Source of the DNA: Denitratimonas sp035703435 | GTDB lineage: Bacteria > Pseudomonadota > Gammaproteobacteria > Xanthomonadales > Xanthomonadaceae | Assembly: GCA_035703435.1 (NCBI GenBank) | Contig: DASSYF010000022.1 | Coordinates: forward strand, 1 to 64,000 | Reading direction: 5' to 3' | DNA: 64,000 nt | Shown: positions 48,914 to 61,062 of the stretch, one piece after another | Layout: each line of letters starts with the position of its first letter | How positions within the stretch are numbered: the first letter of the stretch is position 1 | Notes under the pieces: generated by a model | What the model was told of the DNA's origin: nothing | Databases searched by the model: none | Seen by the model: only the letters and a program-made list of their open reading frames with translations | Made by a program: the position numbers and the translations under genes

Positions 48914-50644
48914 TCAGCTCAGGTCGATACGTTGCTGCACCAAAAGCTGGATCCCACGACGCTCGCGGAAATCATCGGTCGCAAGCTGATAGACCAGATG
49001 CAGTTGCGCCGCCGGGGCCTGCCCGTCGAAACCATTGAACTGGATGGCGTCGATGTCCAGGGTCGAGCCGCGTGGCCGAACGCGCATCTTCAAGTGGTCG
49101 TTGCCAACCCGGCGCCAATGGATGCATTCGAACTCACCGTCGAACGCAGGCTCAGGGAAACCTTGTCCCCATGGGCCGCCACCGCGCAGTTGTTCGGCCA
49201 AGTCACGGCTGAAATCGGCCGCGTCCAGAACGCCATCGCTCCACACCACCGCTTGCAGCATCTCGGGTGAAAGTCGAGCGTCGGCCAAGGCCGCGAAAGC
49301 TGCGCGGAATGCATCCAACTGTTCTGGTGCAAGGCTCAAGCCCGCCGCCATCGCATGACCGCCGAAGCGAACCATCAAGCCCGGATGCATCGCCGCCACA
49401 TCGGCCAGCGCATCACGCATGTGAAAGCCGGTGATGGAACGCGCCGATCCGCGCAGCAAGCCATCTTCGCCACCCGGCGCGAAGGCGATCACCGGACGAT
49501 GCAGGCGGTCCTTGAGTCGTGAAGCCACCAGCCCGATCACACCGGCGTGCCAGTCGGGTTCGAACACGCACAGAGCCGCCGATGCGTCGCCATCGGCCAT
49601 GGCGGACAGACACGCCTGCGCGGCACTCTCGGCCTGCTGCAACATGTCGTCCTGCAGGGCGCGGCGTTCCTGGTTGATGCCGTCGAGTTGCCGCGCAAGC
49701 TCCAGTGCCTGTACGGGATCATCGCTGAGCAGGCATTGGATGCCGAGTGCCATGTCCTCCAGACGACCGGCGGCATTCAGTCGCGGGCCCAAGGCAAAAC
49801 CGAGATCGGCACTGTTGAGCGTGGCAAGGCTGCGTCCCGAGACCTTCAGCAGGGCTTGCACGCCCACCTGAGCGTGACCTGTGCGCATGCGGCGCAAACC
49901 GGCACTGACCAGGATGCGGTTGTTGTGATCCAGCGCCACCATGTCGGCCACCGTGCCCAGCGCCACCAGATCGAGCAGGCACGACAGCTCTGGCTCGGCG
50001 CGCTGTGCGAAGGCGCCCTGCTCACGCAAGCGCGCACGCAATGCCAGCAGCAGATAAAACACCACCCCGACACCGGCCAATGCCTTGCTCGGGAACCCGT
50101 CGCCTTCAAGGTTCGGATTGACCATGGCATCGGCCTGCGGCAGATCGGCGCCAGGCAGGTGGTGATCGGTGACGATCACCTTGATGCCCAATGCTTTGGC
50201 CGCCGCCACGCCATCGAGGCTGGAAACACCGTTGTCGACCGTGATCAGCAATTCCGGCTTGGGCGAGGGCAAGTCATCCACCAGCGCTCGTGACAGACCA
50301 TAACCGTGCCGCATCCGGTGAGGCACCTTGAAGCTCACCGCACGCGCGCCAAGCAGTCGCAGGCCGCGCACGGCCACCGCGGTGCCGGTCGCGCCATCGG
50401 CATCGAAGTCGCCGACCACGCAGATCCGCCAATCCTTGTCGATGGCCTCGATCAAGAGCGCCACGGCCTGTGGCAAGCCACCCAAGTTCTGAGGTGTCAG
50501 CAAGCCCTGCAATCGGTGTTGAACCTGATCCGGCCCATTCACTCCGCGCGCGGCATAGACGCGCTGCAAGACCGGATGCACGGTGGCCGGCCACGGATGG
50601 GTGGAGAGCGCCTCGCGACGGCAAATGCGCGGTCCCATTGCCAT
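48914..50644 (-). CDS. recJ: Single-stranded-DNA exonuclease RecJ
   Basis: 576 residues (577 in E. coli). DHH-family motifs: ICVVGDFDADGATGTAVAV (motif I with three Asp), PELLITVDNGVSS, VTDHHLPG (DHH), and DLVALGTVADMVALDHNNR. The DHHA1 part contains RFGGHAMAAGLSL. RecJ degrades single strands 5'-3' in recombination and mismatch/base repair. ATG at 50644 is six bases after the upstream stop; a GTG at 50653 that overlaps that stop (GTGA) is an alternative. Last gene of the carA operon. Confidence 0.95.
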   Translation of the reverse strand: MAMGPRICRREALSTHPWPATVHPVLQRVYAARGVNGPDQVQHRLQGLLTPQNLGGLPQAVALLIEAIDKDWRICVVGDFDADGATGTAVAVRGLRLLGARAVSFKVPHRMRHGYGLSRALVDDLPSPKPELLITVDNGVSSLDGVAAAKALGIKVIVTDHHLPGADLPQADAMVNPNLEGDGFPSKALAGVGVVFYLLLALRARLREQGAFAQRAEPELSCLLDLVALGTVADMVALDHNNRILVSAGLRRMRTGHAQVGVQALLKVSGRSLATLNSADLGFALGPRLNAAGRLEDMALGIQCLLSDDPVQALELARQLDGINQERRALQDDMLQQAESAAQACLSAMADGDASAALCVFEPDWHAGVIGLVASRLKDRLHRPVIAFAPGGEDGLLRGSARSITGFHMRDALADVAAMHPGLMVRFGGHAMAAGLSLAPEQLDAFRAAFAALADARLSPEMLQAVVWSDGVLDAADFSRDLAEQLRGGGPWGQGFPEPAFDGEFECIHWRRVGNDHLKMRVRPRGSTLDIDAIQFNGFDGQAPAAQLHLVYQLATDDFRERRGIQLLVQQRIDLS

Positions 50645-50649
50645 CGTGC

Positions 50650-51699
50650 TCACGCCGGCAAACGCGAGCGCCAGAAGCGCCAGCGATGCGCCTTGCGCCA
50701 ATGCAGCCAGAGGCCGTCGGCACACTCCAGATCACACGCGGAAAAGCGGCCCGCGGCGATGGCCTGCACGGCTGCGCGCAAACCCAGATCATGCGCTTCG
50801 GAAACAGTCCGGGCCGATCGCAAATCCAGCAAGACGCGCTGTCCCTGCTGCACGCCCAATACCGTGAGAAGGCCTCGATCCCAGGCCTCCTCAGCTCGAA
50901 CCGAGGCCGAGTCTGGCCGCATGGCTGCCGATGCCGAAGTGTGAAGCCGTTGACAGGCGATGCCGGCTTGCTGCGCCAGCGCCAGGATCAGCGGATCATC
51001 GCTGGCCACGTCGGTCAGCGGCGAAGCCACCGAATCGGGCAATCGGCCCGCACCCCAGAACCAGAGTGAATTGACCGGCAACTTGCCGGCGCGCACGCGC
51101 ATGGCATTGACCGGATGGTTGTGCAAGATGACCTGCGCCTCATTGAGCAGTGCGCGCCAGCGCTGGCCGAGCGCGCCGTCCGGAAGGTGCGCCAAGAGGT
51201 CATCGCCAAACACCGCATCCGGTTCGGAAAAATCCGGCACACGGGCATCCGACGGCAGGGCCAGATACCAGCGCGAAGGCGCACCGGAAGGCACCGAGAT
51301 CGGAAAGCCGGCGTCGCCGAACAACGGCTTCAGCGGTTTGAGCAAAGCGTCCGCTTCGTCGGCACCGAGGTGCAGGTCATCGCCACAGGCCACCAGTCGT
51401 GCCGAGGCCATGTCCGGCCGCACGTGCGCCGGATCGGCGCGCAACCAGCCCTGTCCTGGCGCATCACGCGCATCGAGCTGTCGGGTCAGGGCCGCAATCG
51501 GCAAACCGCGCGGGAGAATGTCGAAGTGCCGAACGATCCGCGCATGGCCGGTGGCATCGAAGCGCCTGACATCGGCCTGACAGACCATGCGATGCAGCGG
51601 ATGCCCGGGTGCCAGATCGCGGCAAAGCTGCGACCACGGCGGAAGCCAGGCAAGTACGGAAGCTTGTCGCGGATCGCGCTGGGCCGCTGCCGAGTTCAC
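50650..51699 (-). CDS. Conserved protein, phosphoglycerate-mutase-like, upstream of recJ
   Basis: 349 residues, cytoplasmic. A recognisable feature is the central PVNSLWFWGAGRLPDS preceded by EAQVILHNHPVNAMR, seen in a family often labelled cofactor-independent phosphoglycerate mutase-like or regulator in xanthomonads and other gammaproteobacteria, where it also lies next to recJ. Typical mutase metal-site motifs are not evident, so catalytic activity is doubtful. The C-terminal end is very basic (KAHRWRFWRSRLP). It starts 6 bases after greA and ends 6 bases before the recJ ATG. Confidence 0.65.
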   Translation of the reverse strand: MNSAAAQRDPRQASVLAWLPPWSQLCRDLAPGHPLHRMVCQADVRRFDATGHARIVRHFDILPRGLPIAALTRQLDARDAPGQGWLRADPAHVRPDMASARLVACGDDLHLGADEADALLKPLKPLFGDAGFPISVPSGAPSRWYLALPSDARVPDFSEPDAVFGDDLLAHLPDGALGQRWRALLNEAQVILHNHPVNAMRVRAGKLPVNSLWFWGAGRLPDSVASPLTDVASDDPLILALAQQAGIACQRLHTSASAAMRPDSASVRAEEAWDRGLLTVLGVQQGQRVLLDLRSARTVSEAHDLGLRAAVQAIAAGRFSACDLECADGLWLHWRKAHRWRFWRSRLPA

Positions 51700-51705
51700 C
51701 GCAAA

Positions 51706-52182
51706 TCAACCTTCGTAGCGTACCGCCACGATCTCGTAGCTGCGCTTGCCGGCCGGCGCCTGGATCTCCACGACATCACCCTCGTGACGCCCGATCAAGG
51801 CGCGGGCGATCGGGGCCGTGATCGAAATGAGACCACGCTTGATGTCCGCTTCCAGCTCACCCACGATCTGATAGGTGACTTCAGCGCCATCATCCTCGTC
51901 CAGCAACTCGACGGTCGCACCGAACACGATGCGGCTACCGGCCTTGAGTGCGCCGACATCGATCAGTTCGGCGTTCGACAAGGACGCTTCCAGTTCGTTG
52001 ATGCGACCCTCGATGAAGCCCTGTTGCTCGCGTGCGGCGTGGTACTCGGCGTTCTCCTTGAGATCGCCATGCGCACGCGCTTCGGCAATGGCAGCGATCA
52101 CTTCCGGACGCTTGACCGTCTTGAGGTTTTCCAGTTCATCGCGCAGACGCTGGGCGCCACGGGTGGTGATGGGTACGCGCAT
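51706..52182 (-). CDS. greA: Transcription elongation factor GreA
   Basis: 158 residues, the standard length. It starts MRVPITTRGAQRLRDELENLK (coiled coil with tip), contains ARAHGDLKENAEYHAAREQQGFIEGRI with the acidic tip residues that stimulate transcript cleavage, and has the C-terminal FKBP-like domain (IVGELEADIKRGLISITAPIARALIGR). The ATG is one base after the carB stop codon, so the two are coupled. Confidence 0.96.
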   Translation of the reverse strand: MRVPITTRGAQRLRDELENLKTVKRPEVIAAIAEARAHGDLKENAEYHAAREQQGFIEGRINELEASLSNAELIDVGALKAGSRIVFGATVELLDEDDGAEVTYQIVGELEADIKRGLISITAPIARALIGRHEGDVVEIQAPAGKRSYEIVAVRYEG

Positions 52183-52183
52183 C

Positions 52184-55426
<3,243 letters not shown>

Positions 55427-55437
55427 GGGTGTTCCTG

Positions 55438-57345
55438 TCAGTTCTGAGTTGCGCTGCGCGGCTTGGCGTCCGCACCGATGTGACGATCGAAGAAGGCCAG
55501 CATCTTGGTGTAGAGGTTGATGTTGTTCTTGAGGTCGCGGAAGCCATGGGCTTCCTTCTTTTCGATCACGACCAGTTCGGGCGCCTTGCCGACCTTTTCC
55601 ATGCGATCGATCAACAGATGCAGGTTCTTGATCGGCACCCGCACGTCCTTTTCGCCATGGACCAGCATCACGGGTGCAGCCAGGCGCTCCACACCATAGA
55701 TCGGTGACTGGGCACGACGTTCCTCCTGACTGGTGGGGTACACATCCGCGAGATAGCTGCGCCCGGCCTCGTGCGCGGCGAAATCTGCGTCGTATTGCAC
55801 ATCGAGGTCGTACACGCCGACGTAGCCAACCACGCAGCGATACAGCTTCGGTTCGCGCACCGCGCTCATCAGTGCCGCATAGCCACCGTAGGATGCACCA
55901 TAGATGCAAACGCGATTCGGGTCGGCCATGCCTTGTGCCACCGCCCATTGAACCGCATCGGTGAGGTCATCCTGCATGCTCGTGCCCCAATGGCGAAAGC
56001 CCTTGCCGATGAAAGCGTTGCCATAGCCGCCCGAGCCACGGTAATTGACCTGCAGCACGGCATAGCCACGGTTGGCGAACAACTGCACTTCCGGGTTGAA
56101 ACCCCAGTCGTCACGAACACCGTGTGGGCCACCGTGTGGGTTGACGATCATCGGCAGATTCTTGCCATCGGAGCCGTTCGGGATGGTGATGTAGCCATGC
56201 AATTCCAGGCCATCACGCGCGGCGAACTTTATCGGCTTCATCGACGACATCTCGCCAGCCTTGATCCAATCGCGGCTACCGGCAAGATACGTGGCCTTTC
56301 CCGTCTGGCGATCGTACAGATAAGCCTCAGGAGGCTGCACGTCCGAGTACACCTGCATCGCGAAATAGCGACCATCGTCGGAGGGACGCAGGAAGTGCGC
56401 CACCTTGTTCGGAAATGCCTTGACCAGACCGGCATAGACCAGGGTTTCCGGATGCTCAGGCTCCAGCCAGTCCCAGTAGGGAATGCCATCTTCGTAGAGT
56501 ACGCCGAGGAGGGTGCTGCGATCGACGCTCCACAGGTACGCCAAAGGATCCACCGTGCCATTGCTCGACACGACTTTCTCGTCCCCCGTTTCCATGTCGC
56601 GCAGGACCACCACCTCCGGCCCGCCCTGCATGCCGCGCACCATGTACACCTTCTGGTTGTCGGCAGCAAAACCCAAGGGGCTGTAGGTGGCGCCGTTGCG
56701 CTCGCTCTGATGCACCAAGGTCCAGTCTTCGCCATCGCGGCGATAGGTCACATTGCGACCATCGTTCATCTGTCCCGATACGAAACGCGGCTTCTGGGCG
56801 TGGTCGACGAGAAAATGCCCCTGCTCGACCGGCGCCGAAACCACGGTGTTGATGCGCCCCGTATAAACATCCAGCCTGGACAGGAACGAGGTCTCGACCG
56901 ATCGCTCGATCAGGATGCTGCGCGGGTCATCACGGGTGAGGTTGACGATGCGATACGATGCTCCGTTCGGGATGTCGATACGCTTGGTGCCATCGATGTT
57001 GGAGGCGAACATGTCTCCACTGGGCACCTCGAAATCGAACCGTCCCGACTTCTTCGACACGCCGAACAGCAGGCGTTCGTTGTTCACCCACATCACGTTG
57101 CGAATGTGGCGATCCTTGCCGTAATCCCACTTGCCCACGATGCCCCGGTCGGCCACGCGCAGCACCGCCAGCAGGGTACGGTCGGCCTGCGGCACGGTAA
57201 TCGCGATGTGCTGACCGTCCGGTGACAGGCTGACGCTGGTGAACTCGGCATCCTTGAAGAAATCCTGGATCGGCACTTCACGTGCCAGGCTGACATGGCT
57301 TGCCAACAGCGCGACGATCACAAGCGCCCAGTGCATCAGTCTCAT
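55438..57345 (-). CDS. Exported S9-family prolyl oligopeptidase-like peptidase
   Basis: 635 residues. Signal peptide (MHWALVIVALLASHVSLA), N-terminal seven-bladed-propeller-like domain (about 25-370, FTSVSLSPDGQHIAITVPQ and similar) and a C-terminal alpha/beta hydrolase (about 380-630). Catalytic Ser in YGASYGGYAALM, Asp in HGEKDVRVP, His in KKEAHGFRD. It is a periplasmic aminopeptidase or oligopeptidase. It lies between carA and carB (23 and 11 bases to its neighbours), an unusual interruption of the carbamoyl-phosphate synthase pair. Confidence 0.92.
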   Translation of the reverse strand: MRLMHWALVIVALLASHVSLAREVPIQDFFKDAEFTSVSLSPDGQHIAITVPQADRTLLAVLRVADRGIVGKWDYGKDRHIRNVMWVNNERLLFGVSKKSGRFDFEVPSGDMFASNIDGTKRIDIPNGASYRIVNLTRDDPRSILIERSVETSFLSRLDVYTGRINTVVSAPVEQGHFLVDHAQKPRFVSGQMNDGRNVTYRRDGEDWTLVHQSERNGATYSPLGFAADNQKVYMVRGMQGGPEVVVLRDMETGDEKVVSSNGTVDPLAYLWSVDRSTLLGVLYEDGIPYWDWLEPEHPETLVYAGLVKAFPNKVAHFLRPSDDGRYFAMQVYSDVQPPEAYLYDRQTGKATYLAGSRDWIKAGEMSSMKPIKFAARDGLELHGYITIPNGSDGKNLPMIVNPHGGPHGVRDDWGFNPEVQLFANRGYAVLQVNYRGSGGYGNAFIGKGFRHWGTSMQDDLTDAVQWAVAQGMADPNRVCIYGASYGGYAALMSAVREPKLYRCVVGYVGVYDLDVQYDADFAAHEAGRSYLADVYPTSQEERRAQSPIYGVERLAAPVMLVHGEKDVRVPIKNLHLLIDRMEKVGKAPELVVIEKKEAHGFRDLKNNINLYTKMLAFFDRHIGADAKPRSATQN

Positions 57346-57368
57346 GGGTGGTTCCTTGGGTCAATGAA

Positions 57369-58562
57369 TCAGAGGGAATGCGCCACGGCCGCACGCGCGG
57401 CCGCCATCAGATCGATGAAACGCGTGAACAGCGGTGCCACGTCGTGCGGGCCTGGGCTGGCTTCAGGATGGCCTTGGAAGCTGAAAGCCGGCGCGTCGAC
57501 CATCTCGATGCCTTGGTTGCTGCCATCGAACAAGGACCGATGGGTCACGCGCACACCCGCCGGCAGGGAGGCTTCGTCCAGGCAAAAGCCATGATTCTGA
57601 GAGGTGATGAGCACGCGACCACTGGACAGCTCCTGCACCGGATGATTGGCGCCGTGGTGGCCATGCCGCATCTTGAGGGTGCGCGCACCCAGCGCCAGGC
57701 CCAGCAACTGGTGTCCAAGGCAAATGCCGAACACCGGCAGTTTGACGCGAAGGAATTCGCGAATGGCATCGATGGCGTAATCACAGGGCGCCGGATCGCC
57801 AGGGCCATTGGACAGGAACACGCCGTCCGGATTCATGGCCAGCACCTCGGCGGCCGCAGTCCGGGCAGGTACCACCGTCACCTCGCAACCGGCATCCACG
57901 AGCAAGCGCAGGATGTTGGCTTTCACGCCGAAGTCGTAAGCCACGACATTGAAACGCGACGGGTCCGCTGCTTGCGCGCTGGCTTGAAGCGGCGCATCAC
58001 GATGGTCGCCATCGCCGCCAAAGCAATTGCGATCCAGATCGAACGACCCCTCGCGCCAGGCGTACGCGCGTTCGGTGCTGACCAGCTGTGCCAAGTCCAT
58101 GCCACTCAGGCCGGGGAACTGACGCGCGGCCTCCAGGGCCTGCTCCACATCGACCGCGCCAGCCATGAGTGCGCCGTTCTGGGCGCCGCCCTCACGCAGG
58201 ATGCGCGTGAGCTTGCGGGTGTCGATCCCGGCGATGGCGACGATGCCACGGGTATGCAACCATTTGGGCAGCGAATCTTCGCTGCGCCAGCTGCTGGGGC
58301 GACGTGGAACATCCCGCACGATCAGGCCGGTGGCCCAAGCGCGATCGGCTTCGTCGTCCTGCGGAGTGCAGCCGGTATTGCCGATATGCGGATAGGTCAG
58401 GGTGACCAACTGGCGGGCGTAGGAAGGATCGGTGAGGATCTCCTGATAACCCGTCATGGCAGTGTTGAAAACGACTTCTCCGGCGCGCAGGCCGGTAGCG
58501 CCGATGGAGGTTCCGTGAAACACGGTTCCGTCGGCCAAAACAAGGATGGCAGCTTGTGACAC
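57369..58562 (-). CDS. carA: Carbamoyl-phosphate synthase small subunit
   Basis: 397 residues. The N-terminal domain (ILVLADGTVFHGTSIGATG...GEVVFNTAMTGYQEILTDPSY) is followed by the class I glutamine amidotransferase domain with catalytic FGICLGHQLLGLALGA (Cys) and GHPEASPGP (His-Glu). It delivers ammonia from glutamine to CarB. The start is GTG at 58562 with GAGGCG upstream, which gives the conserved MSQAAILVLADGT. A longer ATG frame upstream is basic and not family-like. First gene of the six-gene unit to recJ. Confidence 0.96.
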   Translation of the reverse strand: MSQAAILVLADGTVFHGTSIGATGLRAGEVVFNTAMTGYQEILTDPSYARQLVTLTYPHIGNTGCTPQDDEADRAWATGLIVRDVPRRPSSWRSEDSLPKWLHTRGIVAIAGIDTRKLTRILREGGAQNGALMAGAVDVEQALEAARQFPGLSGMDLAQLVSTERAYAWREGSFDLDRNCFGGDGDHRDAPLQASAQAADPSRFNVVAYDFGVKANILRLLVDAGCEVTVVPARTAAAEVLAMNPDGVFLSNGPGDPAPCDYAIDAIREFLRVKLPVFGICLGHQLLGLALGARTLKMRHGHHGANHPVQELSSGRVLITSQNHGFCLDEASLPAGVRVTHRSLFDGSNQGIEMVDAPAFSFQGHPEASPGPHDVAPLFTRFIDLMAAARAAVAHSL

Positions 58563-58903
58563 GCGACTCGCCTCTGGTTGGGAAGACCCCTGCACGTGAT
58601 CCGGTTTGGGCACACGCCTGCGCGTGAACCGACCGCGAAAGTCACGGTCCGGGTGCGGGGATTGGGGCGAGCGCGAATGATACCGGCAGCACCGATGCGA
58701 GTCCACTCAATCGCAGGTGCCGCGACATGAACTTCGAATCGAAACTCATGCCAATTGGCACCTAAACGCCTTGCTAGCCGCGTGATGAACCGATCGGACA
58801 GATTGGCGCAACGCATCACGGGCTTTCGTAGCGACGGACGCGAGACCTCGAGCGCATGCCGTATCCTGCCTAGCCTCATCACTCAGCCAAAGCTATTGCT
58901 CTA

Positions 58904-59014
58904 TCCCTCCTGCCACCGGGAGAAGGTGCCCGAAGGGCGGATGAGGGGCCTTTAACTTTGCTTTGCCGGTACTGATTCCCTCACCCCAACCCCTCTCCCC
59001 GAGGGAGAGGGGTT
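58904..59014. repeat. Pair of inverted dispersed repeat units upstream of carA
   Basis: Two halves of a common gammaproteobacterial intergenic repeat face each other: the unit containing GGGAGAAGGTGCCCGAAGGG (about 58904-58947) and the unit CCCTCACCCCAACCCCTCTC (58978-59014), which forms its own hairpin CCCCTCTCCC...GAGGGAGAGG. The gap 58563-59062 between carA and tRNAGly holds only this pair and presumably the carA promoter. Confidence 0.65.
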
Positions 59015-59062
59015 ATACAACGGCCGAGGAATGGGGCAAGTCAGTTGCCAAATTCGGGCAAC

Positions 59063-59085
59063 AAAAAAGGGCCGCGAAGGCCCTT
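59063..59085 (-). terminator. Intrinsic terminator of tRNA-Gly
   Basis: On the minus strand, AAGGGCC, a 5-base loop and GGCCCTT (59067-59085) are followed by TTTTTT (plus-strand A run at 59063-59068). It is about 40 bases after the tRNA. Confidence 0.85.
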
Positions 59086-59125
59086 GATTGCTTGGGATCG
59101 CGAAATGCATACGCAATCCGAATTT

Positions 59126-59201
<76 letters not shown>

Positions 59202-59311
59202 GAAGACCGCCCATTTTAATGAGCTTGGCGCACTTGTCAACAAAAACACGTCAGCCGATGCAAAGCGCCCACGTCAGGCGTACATTCGGCCGCTTGCCGG
59301 CAACCGAACCC

Positions 59312-60526
59312 TCAGCGCACGACATCGACTGCCTCTGCCGTGGTCAGATCCAGCCAGACCATGTGGTGGTCCGAAGCCCGTGTCCAGTCGTAGCCTGCCC
59401 CCTCCTTGCGCGGCCAGAACACACCACCATCGAGGATGGTGAAGCCTCGCGATGGCAGCACGTAGTCGATGCGCAAGGTGCCCGTGTGCGAACCGAAGTC
59501 ACCGGTATGGGTGGCGACATCACCCTGACGTGTGAAGCCATAGGCCTGTGCGACGTCGATCGCGCCCTCGCTGCGCGGCACGAAGCTCGAATCCACGCGC
59601 GGCGCATCCAGCAGGGCCGCGATGGCCACATGATCGCCGTCACCATCGAGCCGATCGGCGTTGAGGTCGCCGGCCACGACGAAGCGCGCATCCTCGGACA
59701 GGCCACCGCAGCGCCCCTTGTCATCACACAGCCATGGGGCGGATGGCTCACTGATGTAATGCGTCCACAGCGCGATCTCATCGGCATTGCGCGCGAGGTT
59801 GCGGCGCTCGGGCCCATCGAATACCGGCGGGGTGGGATGTGACACCAGGAAATGCACCGTTCCCAACGCGGTCTCGATGGGAACATCCCAATGCGATTTG
59901 GACGAGAGACGTAGCTGTTGCCACACCGCATCAGGATGGTAGGGACTGCCGTCGGGATTCATCGGACGACGCGCATCGGGGAGGTCCTTCCAGAGGAAAT
60001 GCTGATAGCTGCGCACCGCCTCGGCATCGATGGGAAAGCGCGAGAGCACCAACAAGCCGTATTGACCGGGATGCTTGCCAAAACCCCAGGCATCGTTCGG
60101 ACTGCCGGTCTGGCCATCATGGTCCAAGTCCAGCCCACTGGGCTCGCCGGTATTGACCGGCGCGCTGTAACGATAGTCGTAGCGAACCGGCGCCAGACCG
60201 GAGTGTCGGATTTCGAGATACTTGCGCTGGAACAGCTCGGCGGCGCGTTGCTCGGGGTCGTAGTCGAACTCGTTGATGAGCAAAATGTCCGGGCGTTGCA
60301 ACTGGATCACGGCGGCGATCTTGCGTGCCGCTTCATCGCCCTGCTCCAGACGCGCGATCAAGCCACCATCGGCTTCGTCGTACAGGGAACTGTTGTAGGT
60401 GGCAAAGCGCAGCGACATGGGCTGCGGCGGCGGTACATCAGTTGTGGCCACGGTCGGCGCCTCGGCAGATTGTCCGCAAGCAACCAGCAAAGGCAGGACA
60501 CAGGCCATCCAGAAACATTTGTGCAC
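59312..60526 (-). CDS. Lipoprotein of the endonuclease/exonuclease/phosphatase family
   Basis: 404 residues. Lipobox LVAC (Cys17) indicates a lipoprotein. The domain is the EEP (DNase I-like) fold: FATYNSSLYD (Asn), DILLINEFDYDPE (catalytic Glu), VVAGDLNADRLDGDGD (catalytic Asp/Asn) and ASDHHMVWLDL (catalytic Asp-His). DLDHDGQTGSPNDAWGFGKHPGQYGLLVLSRFPI is in the middle. It could be an extracellular nuclease or a phospho-diesterase; the family also includes phosphoesterases that act on lipids. A PCu(A)C gene lies 9 bases upstream, so the two are probably co-transcribed. Confidence 0.85.
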   Translation of the reverse strand: MHKCFWMACVLPLLVACGQSAEAPTVATTDVPPPQPMSLRFATYNSSLYDEADGGLIARLEQGDEAARKIAAVIQLQRPDILLINEFDYDPEQRAAELFQRKYLEIRHSGLAPVRYDYRYSAPVNTGEPSGLDLDHDGQTGSPNDAWGFGKHPGQYGLLVLSRFPIDAEAVRSYQHFLWKDLPDARRPMNPDGSPYHPDAVWQQLRLSSKSHWDVPIETALGTVHFLVSHPTPPVFDGPERRNLARNADEIALWTHYISEPSAPWLCDDKGRCGGLSEDARFVVAGDLNADRLDGDGDHVAIAALLDAPRVDSSFVPRSEGAIDVAQAYGFTRQGDVATHTGDFGSHTGTLRIDYVLPSRGFTILDGGVFWPRKEGAGYDWTRASDHHMVWLDLTTAEAVDVVR

Positions 60527-60535
60527 AGGAACTCC

Positions 60536-61024
60536 TCAATCCATTGATCCGGAAGTCGATGATGAAGGCTGGGCTACATCTTCCGGCGCAGCCACCACGA
60601 ACTCCGCACTACCGACCACGGTGGCACCACTCAGAAACTCGATGCGTGCCCGATCACCGCGATCAAGCACCGACGCTGGCCGGTACAGCATCAGGTGCAA
60701 TCCACCCGGCGCAAGGCTCACGCTCTGTTGGGCAGGAATCCGCAAGTTCGCCACGGGCCGCATTTGCATCAGTCCGTCGCGCACGTGCATCTCGTGCAGC
60801 TCGACTTTCGCGAACGCTGGCGAGCGCATGGCATCGATCACCACATCGTGCGTGGAAGGGTTGTGCAGCTGTGCGAATCCCGCGCGCACCGGCGCCTGTG
60901 CCGGCGCTGGATTGATACGAGCGCTGCCGACCGTCAGCACCAGATCAGCGGCCGGTGCGGCCTGAACCGATGGCGACAACGGGAGTGCGAGCAATAACCC
61001 CATGATCCAGAGACGTGCGTTCAT
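60536..61024 (-). CDS. Periplasmic copper chaperone PCu(A)C
   Basis: 162 residues. Signal peptide (LWIMGLLLALPLSPSVQAA) and the metal motif Hx10Mx21HxM intact: H77, M88, H110, M112 (in ELHEMHVRDGLMQM and GGLHLMLY). It carries Cu(I) for assembly of the Cu-A and Cu-B sites of cytochrome oxidase. Usually the gene is near sco or cytochrome-oxidase genes; here it is alone, with the EEP lipoprotein gene downstream. It is divergent from the DUF4139 gene with only 38 bases between start codons. Confidence 0.9.
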   Translation of the reverse strand: MNARLWIMGLLLALPLSPSVQAAPAADLVLTVGSARINPAPAQAPVRAGFAQLHNPSTHDVVIDAMRSPAFAKVELHEMHVRDGLMQMRPVANLRIPAQQSVSLAPGGLHLMLYRPASVLDRGDRARIEFLSGATVVGSAEFVVAAPEDVAQPSSSTSGSMD

Positions 61025-61062
61025 CGCCCTATGATACGTTCAATCCCGACACGGTGACTCCC

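Noticed and set aside
55771..57225. 484-codon open frame opposite the S9 peptidase
   Set aside because: Antisense of a clear alpha/beta-hydrolase gene with signal peptide and catalytic triad; no family motif in the antisense product.
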